A DNA stretch of 64,000 nucleotides from Papio anubis (GCF_008728515.1 NC_044991.1:44410968-44474967), one strand, 5' to 3'; shown: positions 10,937-22,305, counted from the stretch's first letter. Notes: generated from the letters alone by a model not told the origin. Translations and numbers: made by a program.

Positions 10937-11847
10937 TTGGAGCCGATGCCTAGGAGGAGCGGGAGTTGGACCGCGCTTACCGCTGGCCTCTTGGAAGACT
11001 TGAGGGCGTGGCCTGTAGGGCCAGGTGCGCCAAGTGACGGGCGAGCTAGCGGGCGAAAGCCGCCTCAGGGACTTGGAGGATGTACAAGTGGGAGGAGACC
11101 GAGGGTCAACACGAATTGTCCATACTCACTCCAACTGCCCTGTTGGGGAGAATTTTTACCAATTAATCTGATGCTTTCCTCTGGGTGGGCAACTGAAAAA
11201 GACCAAAAGAAATGAAAGTATTGGGAAATGGTTCCACATCGTATGCAGTTGGTTCCTCAAACTTGTAATGGAAATTACAAATTTCACTGGAATTTGGTGG
11301 TTTAGAAAGAACAAATGTAGACTGGGATACTCAAGACAGTTTTAAGAACCAAGAAGTTCGGACAACCAAAATGTCATATTGGAAACATGTCTTACATCAA
11401 AACAAATCCAGATGCCTGTTAACCAGAGCCAAGTGGTCTTACTTGATTCTACCAATTGCTTAACGTTAAGACACAGATCCAGAAAGCTGGCTTAATTCTG
11501 AATAATACTAACCTGGCGAGTTCTGAAAATCCGGTTTCACATGAGTAGGGTGACCTATAATTTAGAAATTTGGTACCCTCCCCCCAAATTTATTGTGTTT
11601 CTATATATCAGATCATCTTCAAGGCTGAGTGGATGTGGTAAATCCACATTTATTTGGCAATTTGGGTACTATGTTATATATATATTTGGCAAATAATTAT
11701 TTGGAACACATTTTTTAAAAATAATAGAAGAGAAAAGGAAGAAAAGGGGGAGGCCTCGATAAGAATTGTAAAGAATGGAATATTTTTAGTAGTAGGACAC
11801 TCTCATAAGGATGATTCACAAAATGGTAAGGTAATTTTTGTTTTGTC

Positions 11848-12139
11848 TTTTTTTTTTTTTTTTTTTTTTTTTGAGACAGAGTTTCACTCTTGTCACCCAG
11901 GCTGGAGGGCAATGGCTCCATCTCAGCTCACTGCAACCTCTTTCTGCCAGGTTCAAGCAGTTCTCCTACCTCAGCCTCCGGAGTAGCTGAGATTACAGGC
12001 ATGCGCCACCACACCTGGCTAATTTTGTAGTTTTTAGTAAACATGGGGTTTCACCATCTTGGCCAGGTGGGTCTCAAACTCCTGACCTCAAGTGATCCTA
12101 AAGTCCTGGGATTACAGGCGTGAGTCACCGTGCCCAGCC
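11848..12139 (-). mobile_element. Alu, full length
   Basis: Antisense, 25-nt poly-T, ends tgcccagcc. Confidence 0.95.
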
Positions 12140-13137
12140 TGTTTTTCTTTTAATGCTGTGAAATATGTAAAAAATAGATTTGAGAGAAATAAAGGCTTCA
12201 AGAAGGAAGTGGCGTTTGAGCTAGTAATAAAAATATATACTTATTTTTTAGCACTAGAAATAGAAAGAGGTCTTTGATTAGAGACATTACCAAGGAAGAA
12301 TAAGTAAAACCTGATAATGAAATAGATTTTGAAAGAAATGTGAGGAAGAAAAGAAAAGCATTTCATAGGAGGGTAAGGTGGCAAATAGCAATGTTAGTAT
12401 TAAGCAATACGGGAGCAGTTGCAGATTTTGTGGGAAAGATATTGACTTCTTATTTAGAAATGCGAAAGGTAAGAAAAGTACATCACACTAGACACCTTCC
12501 CTTCAACAGAGAAGCTGTTGGCACTCCAGCCTCCAGCCAATCCTTCCACATGTGCTTTCTTAAAAACATTACACTATTGATTATCTCTTCTCTCATGTCA
12601 GCTCAAAGAATTGAACTTTTATTGTATGAAAGCACATTAAAAATATGTAGAGGGCATTTGTTCCAGCATTTAGTATTAATCAGTCTGACAAAATGCCATT
12701 ATCATTCAAAACTGTTAAATATTTAACATCCCTAAAGTACCTGAAATGTGCCATGTACCAAACTGAACTCATGCTCCTTCTCCCAGTTTTCCCCATCTCT
12801 TTGAATGGCTCCATTACTAGTTTAGTTGAAAAATCTGGAAACCTAAGCACCATCCCTTGTACCTCTTATAACTTCATTCTCATATCGAATCAGTTGCTAT
12901 ACCTACGCAATTTTATTGAGCAGTCTGTATAAGTCTGGAATCACTACTTTCCAATAGCATTGCAGTAAACTTAGTCTGAATTTAACTGGACTATTGCAAA
13001 GACTTCCTAAGTGGCCTTCATGCCCACTGTTGCATCTCGTCTGTCCAGTCTAGACTGCATCTAGTGATACCTTGTCAGAAGTGATCACGTCTTCTCACTT
13101 CTGTAAGTCATTCAATGACTTTCTGGTGGTCTTTACT

Positions 13138-13499
13138 ATGTGCTGACTTATGTGCACCCAAAATTCATATGTTGAAGACCTAATCTCCAATTTGACTAAA
13201 TGTGGAGATTAGGTCTTTAGGAAGTAATTAAGGTTAAAAGAGGTCATAAGGGTGAGTGAGGTTAATAGGACTGAGCCCTTATAAGAAAAGGGAGATCTCT
13301 TTTGCCCTCTCCTGCCACCCCCTTTCCCTGCTATGTGAGGACACAGTAAGAAGGTAGCCATCTGCAAGCAAGAAGAAGGCCCTCACCAGAACCTGGTCTC
13401 AGATTTCTAGCCATCAGAACGATGAGAAAATTAATTTCTGCTGTGTAAAGTCACCCAGTCTATATTATTTTGTTGCAGTTGCCTAAGCTGACTAATACA
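13138..13499 (+). mobile_element. MaLR LTR (MLT1/MST-like)
   Basis: Starts tatgtgctgacttatgtgcaccc, contains ccttataagaaaaggg and tgtgaggacacagtaagaagg, and ends gctgactaataca. Confidence 0.75.
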
Positions 13500-13653
13500 G
13501 TCTTTTCACAACAACTAAATTATTAAGAATGGAGTGACTATCACCTACTAATCCAGCCTTATTTTATACTATACTCCACTGCCACCCCCATGCCCCAGTC
13601 TCTGATTCCAGCCCACAGAGCATCATTTCATGTTCTGGAACACCATATAGCCA

Positions 13654-13962
13654 TTTTTTTTTTTTTTTTTTTTTTTTTTGAGATGGAGTTTCACCCTTGT
13701 TGCCCAGGCTGAAGTGCAATGGCGCGATCTTGGCTCACTGTAACCTCTGCCTCCCAGGTTCAAGCAATTCTCCTGCCTCAGCCTCCGGAGTAGCTGAGAT
13801 TACAGGCATCTACCACCATGCCTGGCTAATTTTTGTATTTTTAGTAGAGACAGGATTTCACCATGTTGGCCAGGCTGGTCTTGAACTCCTGACCTCAGAT
13901 GATCCACTCGCCTTGGCCTCCCAAAATGCTGGGATTACAGGCATGAGCCACAGCACCCAGCC
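13654..13962 (-). mobile_element. Alu, full length
   Basis: Antisense; target repeats ccatatagcc / ccataaagcc. Confidence 0.95.
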
Positions 13963-14165
13963 CATAAAGCCTTTTAACATGTTCATTGCAACACCTGGGA
14001 CATGATTTGTTTAGCTGACTCACACTCATTCTTCATATTTCAGCTTAAACATCACTCCCTAGCAAAGCCTTCCCTGACTCTGACCCCACCTGACCTTTGC
14101 CCTGTTTCCCCTTATATGCCTTCATTGCTCATTGATTTTCCTATAAAGCAGTTTGGGTTTGTTGT

Positions 14166-14467
14166 TGTTTTGAGATGGAGTCCCACTCTGTCTCTCAGGC
14201 TGCATTGCAGTGGCGCAATGTCTGCTCACTACAACCTCCACCCCCCAGGCTCCCGGCCCCGAGATTCAAGCACTTCTCATGGCTCAGCCTCCTAAGTACC
14301 TGAGACTACAGGCACGCACCACCAAGCCCAGCTAATTTTTGTATTTTTAGTTGACACGGGGTTTCGCCATGTTGGCCAACCTGGTCTCCAACTCCTGGCC
14401 TCAAGTAATCCACCTGCCTTAGGGTCCAAAGTGATGGGATTAGAAGTGTGAGCTACCACGCCCAGCC
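14166..14467 (-). mobile_element. Alu (older)
   Basis: Antisense, (gtt)-rich tail, with a local insertion (gctcccggcccc) in the left arm region. Confidence 0.9.
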
Positions 14468-14834
14468 AACATTAAGGATCTTGAGAGATTGTCCTGGATC
14501 ATGTTTGTGGGCCCTAAATGTAATCACAAGTATCTTTATAAGAGGGGCACAAAGGGAGATTAAACTACAGAAGGCAAGTGATGACTGAGCAGAGACTGAA
14601 ATGATGTGGCCACAAATCAAGGAATGCTGGCAGCCAATTAGAAGCTGAAAAATTCCAGGCCAAGAATGGATTCTTCCCTGGGACCTCCAGAAGGAGCTAG
14701 CCTTGTCTTTGATTTTAGCCCTGTAACAATCGCTTTGGAATTCTGGTCCCTAGAACTATGAGAGAATAAAGTATTGTTGTTTTAACCCATTAAGTTTGTG
14801 GTAATTTGTTATCACAGCAATGGGAAACTAATAA
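14468..14834 (+). mobile_element. MLT1-type MaLR LTR, 3' part
   Basis: ggatcatgtttgtgggccctaaatg, tctttataagaggggc, and the terminal taatttgttatcacagcaatgggaaactaata are MLT1 hallmarks. Confidence 0.75.
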
Positions 14835-15498
14835 AAGGAGTAAAACTATAAATTCAAAACAATAAAATGTCTATTTCTGAAGTAATGACCTGGACAGACT
14901 GTAAAAATTGGATATTTTTGTAGGCATAATTTCTCAACTAGCTCTATGCCTTAGATATTTTTAATATTTATATGTTTTCCCTAAATATTCATTTTGATTT
15001 CTCATAGCTTTGAAGGTATCACTTGTGAAATGTCTGTATTATTTGAGGTATGTAAAGACATTGTTAAACAGTCTTTGTTTGCCTTTGTTTCAGTAAATCC
15101 TCAGCAGTTTCTAACTGGAAAAGAGGATAAAGATTTTCATCCAGATTGGGAACAAAGCAGACTTGGCCCATTGTTTCTTTTCCACTACAGCCTAGAGATA
15201 CCAGCTTACAGGATGATGTCAGATCAGTTCATGTACCTTATTTGTGTTTTTACATAAGTGTAGTTTATACCTCTAGAGGCAACATAAAAATAAGAACTTT
15301 CAGCACCCCTGAACACAGTTGAACGTGTGGACATGTACGAGTTGGACTTATGGTCCCTTCCTTTCATGTTAGAGAGCCACCCCTAATTTCTAGCCTACCC
15401 GTTATCTTCAGCCAGAGGAAAGCAGTGGATCCTTTCCACAGCCTACATTCTCCAGCAGCTGCCTTCATTCCGGCTTGAAAGGAACTCCCTGGCAGCCC

Positions 15499-15503
15499 AT
15501 TGG
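15499..15503 (-). promoter_or_regulatory. CCAAT box (inverted) next to the X-box
   Basis: cccATTGGccc lies 18 bp before the X-box. Together they suggest a compact proximal promoter at 15.48-15.60 kb. No CpG island is present here. Confidence 0.5.
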
Positions 15504-15521
15504 CCCAAGAGTAAGGAAATG

Positions 15522-15534
15522 GTTGCTTAGCAAC
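15522..15534. promoter_or_regulatory. RFX X-box in the SEL1L2 promoter
   Basis: GTTGCTTAGCAAC is a 6+1+6 perfect inverted repeat and a strong match to the RFX X-box. It lies 99 bp upstream of the SEL1L2 ATG. RFX2 drives many spermatid and ciliary genes through such sites. Occupancy here is inferred. Confidence 0.7.
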
Positions 15535-15632
15535 TGACTCCTGCCCCCACCACAGCCCTGAGAAGAGGAGCTCTTGGGCCAACCACCTAGTTTCTGCCTG
15601 TGTTACAGTGAAGAGGAGTTGCTTAAGAGAAG

Positions 15633-15690
15633 ATGAAGCCCTTGTCTCTGTTAATAGAGATACTGATAATTCTTGGGGTCACAATTAAAA
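15633..15690 (+). CDS. SEL1L2: SEL1L2 coding exon 1 (signal peptide)
   Basis: ATG opens a 58-nt coding segment, MKPLSLLIEILIILGVTIK plus one base, then the donor AAAA|GTAAGT. The sequence is a short charged start followed by a hydrophobic core (LLIEILIILGVTI), that is, a secretory signal peptide, and it matches my recollection of the SEL1L2 N-terminus. SEL1L2 is a paralogue of SEL1L, the ER-membrane Sel1-repeat adaptor of the HRD1 ERAD ligase; SEL1L2 itself is little studied and testis-enriched. No upstream ATG lies between the X-box and this start. The phase (19 codons + 1) joins exon 2 exactly. The Sel1 repeats are encoded beyond the window. Confidence 0.93.
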
Positions 15691-16252
15691 GTAAGTTTTT
15701 TTTGTCCTTACAGTTCTCTGTGAGGGTCTTTTCTCTTTGCTCAAACAGTGCCAAGGGCAGAAGCCAATCAAAAGATTAGAACTTTACTATATCCCTAAGT
15801 AACGCCATTTTTGTACAGGTATTTTAAAATGTGCAATGAGAAGAACAGATTATAATGATAGTCTCACTTGGGATAATACTTGGGAAGGGTGTGGGCGATG
15901 GGGAGAAAACAAATCTGTGAGAAAACCACTACAGTAATTGTTATAAAGTAGGGATATTTAGGGCAAGTTGTTAAGTGTTATTAAATTTAGAATATCATAA
16001 AGGTCTAGTTCCAAGACTTTAAAGGAAAAATATAGGACTCAAAGAGTTTGAAAGATTCATAAACATGTTCTTTTAAAATATTTACACAATAACAATTTCA
16101 CTTCCAAAGTTTCAGTGTTTCCTGTATAGTTACTATCTGAAAATGGAAGTTATTTTCCAATCTTGTTTCTTTGGCCATTTTTTGAGTTACTTTTTACCCA
16201 ATCCTCATATAATGTGCTCATGATAAATTCAACTTAATAAATATTCATTTGG

Positions 16253-16324
16253 TCCCTGATTGTCTAGTGGTTAGAATTCGGCACTCTCACTGCCACAGCC
16301 CAGGTTCAATTCCCTGTCAGAGAA
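16253..16324 (+). pseudogene. tRNA-Glu(CTC) retropseudogene
   Basis: 72 nt resemble tRNA-Glu: A box tgtctagtggttag, anticodon loop actCTCac, B box ggttcaattcc. Several stem substitutions (tccctgat opposite gtcagagaa) would weaken the acceptor arm. A poly(A) tail and a short direct repeat (aaatatt) indicate retrotransposition rather than a native tRNA locus. It abuts the truncated 5' end of an L1. Confidence 0.8.
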
Positions 16325-17131
16325 AAGAAAAAAAAAAAAAAAGGAAATATTTGGATTTTACCCAGAAATGTAAGATTGGTTTACCATCCATAAAGTAATC
16401 AATGTAACAATCACATCAATAGAATAAAAGACAAAGATCACATGATCATTCTAAATCTAGTAAAAGCATTTGACAAAATTCAACATGCTTTGTGATAAGA
16501 ATGTGTGACAAACTAAGAATAGAAGGAAACTTTATCAACCTGATATAATATATCAAAAAACCCAAAGCTACTATATTTAATGGTGAAAGACTGAATGCTT
16601 TACCCCTAACATCAGGAATAAGACAAAGATGTCCACTTTTGCCATTTCTATTCAACATTGTACTGGAAGTTCTAGCCATGGCATTTACACAAGAAACAGA
16701 AGTAGAAGACAGCAAGCTTGGAAAGAAAGAAGTGAAATTATCTGTATTCACTGATGACATGATCTTGTATACAGAAAATCCTATGGAATCAAGTACAAAA
16801 CTATTAGAACGAATAAATGAGCTCCACAGCACTGCAGAATAAATACAAAAAATGGTTCCATTTCTATACAGTAGCAATGAGAAACCAAAAATGAAATTAA
16901 GAAAGAAACTTTATAATAGTATCAAAAAATGAACTACTTAAGGATAAAGTTTACCAAAAAAATGCAAAACTCATCTTCTGATAACCACAAAAATTGTTTA
17001 AAGAAGTTAAAGACAACCTCACTAAATGAAAAGACTTCCCATGTTCATGGATTGGAAAACTTAATATTGGTAAGATGGCAATACTCTCCAAATTGATCTA
17101 CATATTCAACACAGTCTTTATTTATTTGTTT

Positions 17132-17431
17132 ATTTTTTTTTTTTTTTGAGATGGAGTTTCGCTCTTGTTGCCCAGGCTGGAGTGCAATGATGCAATCTCA
17201 GCTCACTGCAACCTCCGCTTCCTGGGTTCAAGTGATTCTCCTGCCCCAGCCTCCCAAGTAGCTGAGATTACAGTCGTCTGCCACCACACCTGGCTAATTT
17301 TTTGTATTTTTAGTAGTGACGGGGTTTTACCATGTTGGCCAGGCTGGTCTTGAACTCCTGACCTCAGGTTATTCACCAGCCTCAGCCAGCCAAAGTGCTG
17401 GGATTACAGGCATGAGCCACCGCACCTGGGC
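17132..17431 (-). mobile_element. Alu in L1
   Basis: Antisense; target repeats ttcaacacagtctttat / ttcaacacaatttttat. Confidence 0.95.
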
Positions 17432-17819
17432 TTCAACACAATTTTTATGAAAATCCCAGCTGACTTCTCAAAAATTGGCAAACTGGTCTTAAAATTCATA
17501 TGGAAAAAAATGTTCCTGAAAAAGAAGAATGAAGTTGGAGGACTCACACTTGCCAATTTCAAAACTTACTACAAAGCTGCAGTAATCAAGACAGTATGGT
17601 CCTGATGTGAAAATAGACATATAGATTACTGGAATAGAATTGAGAGTTTTACAAGTAAACTGTCACACTTATCATCAATTGATTTTTGTAAAAGATGCCA
17701 TGAAAACTCAGTGTGGGAGGTGCTGGAGGAGATAATCTCTCCAACAAACGGTGCTGGGACAACTGGATAACCACATGAAAAAAATGAATTTGAAAAAATT
17801 AAATAAAACAATTTTTAAA

Positions 17820-17953
17820 AGCTAGGCAGAATGGTTCCTATCTGTAATCCCAGCACTTTGGGAGGCCAAGGCAGAAGGATCACTTAAGGCCAGGACTTCG
17901 AGACCAGCCTGGTCAACATAGCAAGAACCTCATCTCTTTAAAATGAAATTAAA
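17820..17953 (+). mobile_element. Alu left monomer (FLAM-like)
   Basis: Only one Alu arm, followed by an A-rich tail. Confidence 0.8.
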
Positions 17954-18495
17954 AGATAAATAAAAATTTCGTAAGAATGAATTTCTACCCCCACCTCATA
18001 CCTCATATACACAAATTAATTCAAAATAGATCAAAGACATATACATATAGCTAAGGATTTAAAACTCTTAGAAGAAAACATAGACATAAATCTTCCTAAC
18101 TTTGGATAAGCAATGATTTCCTAGATATGCCACCAAAAGCACAAGCAGAAAAGGAAAAACCAAACTGATTATCAAAACTCTTCTGCTTTGGAGGATATCA
18201 TCAAGAAACTCAAACGACAACCCACAGAATGAGAGAAAATTTTTGCAACTCATATATCTGATGAGAATTCAGTATTCAGAGTATACAAAGAACCTTACAA
18301 CTCATCAACAAAATGACAACCCAATTTAAAAATGGGCAAAGAAATTGGATAGACAGTTTCCCAAAGAAGAACAAATGACCAAGCACATCAAAGATATTCT
18401 ACATCATTGGTCATTAAGGAAATGAAAGCAAAAAGCCAGTGAGTTATCACATCACACCCAGTAGGATGGTTATAATCAAAAAACAGGAAATTATC

Positions 18496-18808
18496 GGCCA
18501 GGCATGGTGGCTCACACCTGTAATCCCAGCACTTTGGGAGGCTGAGGCAGGTGGATTATGAGGTCAAGAGATCAAGACCATCCTGGCCAACCAACATGGT
18601 GAGACCCCGTCTCTATTAAAAATACAAAAATTATCTGGGCATCATGGCAGACACCTGTAGTCCCAGCTACTCAGGAGGCTGAGGCAGGAGAATCGCTTGA
18701 ACCCGAGAGGCAGAGGTTACAGTGAGCCAAGATTGCACCACTGCACTCCAGCCCAGGCGACAGAGCGAGACTCCGTCTCACAAAAAAAAAAAAAAAAAAA
18801 AAAAAAAA
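18496..18808 (+). mobile_element. Alu in L1
   Basis: Sense, long A-tail; target repeat aggaaattatc on both sides. Confidence 0.95.
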
Positions 18809-18939
18809 AGGAAATTATCAAATTTTGGAAGGATATAGAGAAACAGGAGCCTTAACACATTGCTGGTGTGAATATAAAATGGTATAGTCACAGTGGAAAA
18901 CAATGTGGCAGTTTCTTAAAAAGTGAAACATAGATTTAC

Positions 18940-19313
18940 TAGGTTGGTGCAAAAGTAATTGAAGTTTTGGCATTAAAAGTAATGGAGAGGCCGGCTGTGG
19001 TGGCTCACGCCTGTAATCCCAGCACTTTGGGAGGCTGAGGCGGGAGGATCACAAGGTCAGGAGATGGAAACCATCCTGGCTAACACGGTGAAACCCCATC
19101 TCTACTACAAATACAAAAAATTAGCCAGGCGTGGTGGCCGGCGCCTGTAGTCCCAGCTATTCGGGCGACTGAGGCAGAAGAATGGCGTGAACCCAGGAGG
19201 CGGAGCTTGCAGTGAGCCGAGATGGTACCACTGCACTCCAGCCTGGGCAACAGACCGAGATTCCACCTCAAAAAAAAATAGTGGAGAAAACCATAATTAC
19301 TTTTGCACCAACA
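18940..19313 (+). mobile_element. MADE1 (Hsmar1 MITE) split by an Alu
   Basis: The left half (taggttggtgcaaaagtaatt) and right half (ataattacttttgcaccaaca) are the two MADE1 ends. An Alu at 18989-19278 sits between them, with target repeats taatggaga / tagtggaga. Confidence 0.9.
18989..19278 (+). mobile_element. Alu (Y/S-like) inserted in MADE1
   Basis: Sense dimer starting ggccggctgtgg, with gagatggaaaccatcctggctaac and ggcggagcttgcagtgagccg in the diagnostic region. Confidence 0.95.
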
Positions 19314-19889
19314 TATGCAATGTGACCTATTAATTCCACTACTAGGTATATAACCAAGAGAAATGAAAACATAGTGTTCACACAGAAATTTGTACACAAA
19401 TATTTATAAAACCATTATTCATTGTAGCTTAAAGGTGGAAACAACCCAAATATTGACCAACAAATGAGTAAATAAACAAATTGTGGTATTTACATTGGAA
19501 TATACATACGATGGAATATTACTCAGCCATAAAAAAGAATGAAGTACTGATACGTGTTACAATTTGGATGAACCTCAAAAACAGTTGTGCTACATGAAAG
19601 AAGTGACACAAAAGGCTGCATATTGTATGATTCTTATTTTATGAAATATCTGAAATAGGCAAATTCAGAGAGATGGAAAGCAGATTACTGGGTTAGGGGA
19701 TGGCAGAGGGGAGAAAGAGGAGTGACTACTTAATGCGTACAGAGTGTACCTCCAGGATGATGAAATTTTGAAACTGTAGAAAGGTGATGGCTGTATAACA
19801 CTATGAATGCACTAAATGTCACTTAACTGCACACTTTAAAAGGAGTAATTGTATGTTACATGGATTTCACCTCAATTTTTTAAAAATGT

Positions 19890-20437
19890 TGCAATGCTTG
19901 GAAAACGGGCAATTCCTCAAAAGGTTAAACACAAAGTTACTATATGATCTAATAGTTCCATTCCTAGGTATATATCCAAGAGAATTGAAAACATATTTCC
20001 ATACAAAAACTTACACATAAATGGTAGCATTATTCATAAATAGACAAAAAGTGGAACTAGCGCAAAAGTCCAACAACTGATGAACAGATCAACAAAATGT
20101 GGTATATCCATACAAAAGAATATTCAGCAAAAACCACAAACAAAGTATGATATGGATAACCTTGAATACATGCTAAGCAAAAGAAGGTAGACACAAATGG
20201 CCCCATATCATGTGACTTCCTAGGTATGAAACATCCGTAATAAGCAAATACACAGAGACTGAAAGTCCATTACTGGTTACCTAGGCCTGGGAGGTATGCG
20301 GGAATTGGGGTGATGATGACTTAGGGGTACAGGATTTCTTTTGGGGTAATGAAAATTGTTCTCTGATTGTGGGATGTTTGCACAAATTTGTGAATATCCT
20401 AAAGGCCATTGAATTGTAGAGGGAAAAAATAAATCTT
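19890..20437 (+). mobile_element. Second L1 3' fragment
   Basis: Starts again in L1 3' ORF2 sequence (cctcaaaaggttaaacacaaagttac ...) and ends in an A-rich aaaaaataaatcttt, directly after the previous L1. Confidence 0.8.
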
Positions 20438-20439
20438 TA

Positions 20440-20965
20440 ATGAAGGTTATACACCAGGAGTATTGGGGATATAAGAATATCTAAGAACAGTCCATATCCT
20501 CGAGCAGCTTAGAGTCTCGAAGAGAAAAACCAAAATAACGAATGAATAAATTGTAAAGTGTTGTAGGTAATAAAACAGAAGCATTTACAGGGTACTGTAG
20601 GGCACAGAATGAAGGAGAGGTCAATTCTACTGGTGTGTGGAGTAGTCAGAAAGGCTTCACAAAGGAAATGGCATAGACCGAATCTTGAAAGATTAGTCAG
20701 TGTTCATCAAGCAGGCAAGGGAGAACAAGAACATTTCAGGCCAGAAAAAAGGACCAAAGACACAGAGGAATGAAAGAGCATGGTCTATAAATAAGTGTAT
20801 CAGTTTGCTGTTGTGTAGTATATAAGAAGCAACTTATGAGGCTGGAGTGGTAGGTAGGGACTTTGTGTGACAGGCTATGAAGTTTGGGCTTTATCCTGGG
20901 AGGAATGGGTAGTCATTTCAGGTTTACTCCTTGAAGAACATGAATAGAATTATGCCTTAGAAAAA
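20440..20965 (-). mobile_element. L2 LINE, antisense
   Basis: Antisense L2 3' blocks: cagaaaggcttcacaaagg, gaatcttgaaagattagtcag, tttgggctttatcctggga. Confidence 0.65.
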
Positions 20966-20984
20966 TGACTTTGAGAGTAAATAG

Positions 20985-21310
20985 TAGCTACTAGATGTGA
21001 GGGTTGGGGGAGAGGGGATATCCAACGGTTGGTTAAACAAATACAAAAGTATAGCTAAATAGGAGGAATAAGTTCAAGGGTTCTATAGCACTATTGTGTG
21101 ACTATATTTAACAACAATTTATTGTATCAAATAGCTACAAGAGCAGATTTTGAATGTTCCGAACACAAAAATGTGATAAACATTTGAAGTTACAAACATG
21201 CTAATTACCCTGATTTGTTCATTATACATTGTATATATGTATCAAAATATCACACTGTGCTCCATAAATATGTACAATTATTACATATTAATTAAAAACT
21301 AAGAAAAGCA
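20985..21310 (+). mobile_element. L1 3' UTR fragment
   Basis: tagcactattgtgtgactatatttaacaac, and the terminal ccataaatatgtacaattattacatattaattaaaaa, match primate L1 3' UTRs. Confidence 0.75.
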
Positions 21311-21355
21311 AAAAAAAATTAATAGCAAAAAAAGCAAATATTCAGTGCCCTTTAG

Positions 21356-21409
21356 CAAAAAAGAAAGAAAAAAGGAAAGAAGAGGAGAGGGGAGGAGAGG
21401 GAGGAAGAA

Positions 21410-21440
<31 letters not shown>

Positions 21441-21441
21441 C
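21356..21441 (+). repeat. Polypurine (GA/GGAA) tract
   Basis: About 85 nt essentially all purine on the plus strand, ending in (GA)n; possible triplex former. Confidence 0.85.
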
Positions 21442-21774
21442 TTTGGCAGTAGAGGATTGGATGTCACTGTATAACTCTGGTGACAGTGTAACTAGTAGAA
21501 CATTACTGAATTGTCCAAACAAGAAACAATGAAGACTTAAACTATAGCAACAGCAGTGGGAACTGAGAAGAGTTGATGGATATCAAGGCTAGAGAGATTA
21601 TCACAGAAGTCCAAGGTGAGAGAGTGCTAGGAACATGGGAATTGCCAACAATGCCAAATGCCAGAGAGAATGGGGAAATTAGAGTCAGCAAGTGACCATG
21701 AAATTTAATAGCTTGAGAATTTTTGTTTCCAGGACAGTTTCAGCGGAGAAGCATGAACAGAAACCTGATGTCAA

Positions 21775-22058
21775 GGCTGGGTGTGGTGGCTCACACCTGA
21801 AATCCCAGTACTTTGGGAGGCTGAGGCAGGCAGATCACCTGAGGTCAGGAATTCGACACCAGCCTGGCCAACATGGTGAAACTGCGTGTCTACTAAATAT
21901 ACAAAAATTAGCCAGGCGTGGTGGCGGGCACCTGTAATCTCAGCTACTCAGGAGGTTGAGGCAGGAGAATCACATGAACCCAGGAGGTGAAGGTTGCAGT
22001 GAGCTTAGATCGCGCCACTGCACTCAAGCCTGGGTGACAGAGCAAGACTTCATCTCAA

Positions 22059-22091
<33 letters not shown>

Positions 22092-22105
22092 GAAAAGAAA
22101 GAAAG
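21775..22105 (+). mobile_element. Alu with (AAAAG)n tail
   Basis: Sense dimer; tail evolved into AAAAG repeats. Confidence 0.95.
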
Positions 22106-22305
22106 GAAGCTGATTTCAATTGGTAGAAGTGAACATGAAGAGAGAAAGTAGAGACATAATGATTATACAGAGTTCTTCCAGGATTGTGGCAGTGTTCAGG
22201 GTCAGACTCTAGCTATCGATAGATCATTCATTAATTGTGGGTGTATAGAGAACCAGCAAAGTAGTTAGTGGGAGAGAAAACAGTTGTTTTTTAAAAGCTA
22301 GTGCT

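Larger units (their letters stand above)
9930..11085. promoter_or_regulatory. CpG island spanning MACROD2 exon 1 and promoter
   Basis: About 1.1 kb is markedly GC- and CpG-rich compared with the AT-rich flanks. It covers the start of MACROD2 intron 1, exon 1, the 5' UTR and the upstream promoter. Many ORFs on both strands here are GC-content artefacts. The extent was judged by eye. Confidence 0.9.
12660..14150 (+). mobile_element. L2 LINE, interrupted by a MaLR LTR and an Alu
   Basis: Degenerate L2 3' region in order: actgaactcatgctcc; tggactattgcaaagacttcct; cattcaatgactttctgg; then aacatcactccctagcaaagccttccctga. It is interrupted at 13138-13499 and 13654-13962. Confidence 0.7.
10700..15480. 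other. Intergenic interval between divergent MACROD2 and SEL1L2
   Basis: About 4.8 kb separates the two promoters. It holds three Alus, an interrupted L2 and two MaLR LTRs. I see no gene in 11090-11847, 12140-12660 or 14835-15480; the 87-codon plus-strand frame at 14994-15257 resembles nothing I know. Confidence 0.75.
16345..19888 (+). mobile_element. L1 (primate/mammalian, old), ORF2 to 3' end
   Basis: Sense L1. A frame at 16639-16842 encodes reverse-transcriptase sequence ending the palm motif FTDDM (equivalent of F/YADD). After it come ORF2 and 3' UTR blocks, including the ggaatattactcagccataaaaaag region. Stops and frameshifts throughout mean it is dead. Interrupted by Alus at 17132-17431, 17820-17953, 18496-18808 and by the MADE1/Alu composite at 18940-19313. 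Confidence 0.9.

Noticed and set aside
10937..11215. 92-codon plus-strand frame at the edge of the CpG island as a divergent gene
   Set aside because: No known motif, no clear donor, composition follows the island. A divergent non-coding transcript is possible but not visible from sequence alone.
14994..15257. Possible upstream exon of SEL1L2
   Set aside because: An 87-codon frame with no homology I can see and no convincing splice to exon 1, and the X-box promoter lies downstream of it.
16253..16324. Functional tRNA-Glu gene
   Set aside because: Acceptor and other stem mismatches plus a poly(A) tail and flanking repeat point to a retropseudogene.
16639..16842. Reverse-transcriptase-like frame as a cellular gene
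   Set aside because: It is L1 ORF2 with the FTDDM palm motif, inside a truncated, frameshifted L1.
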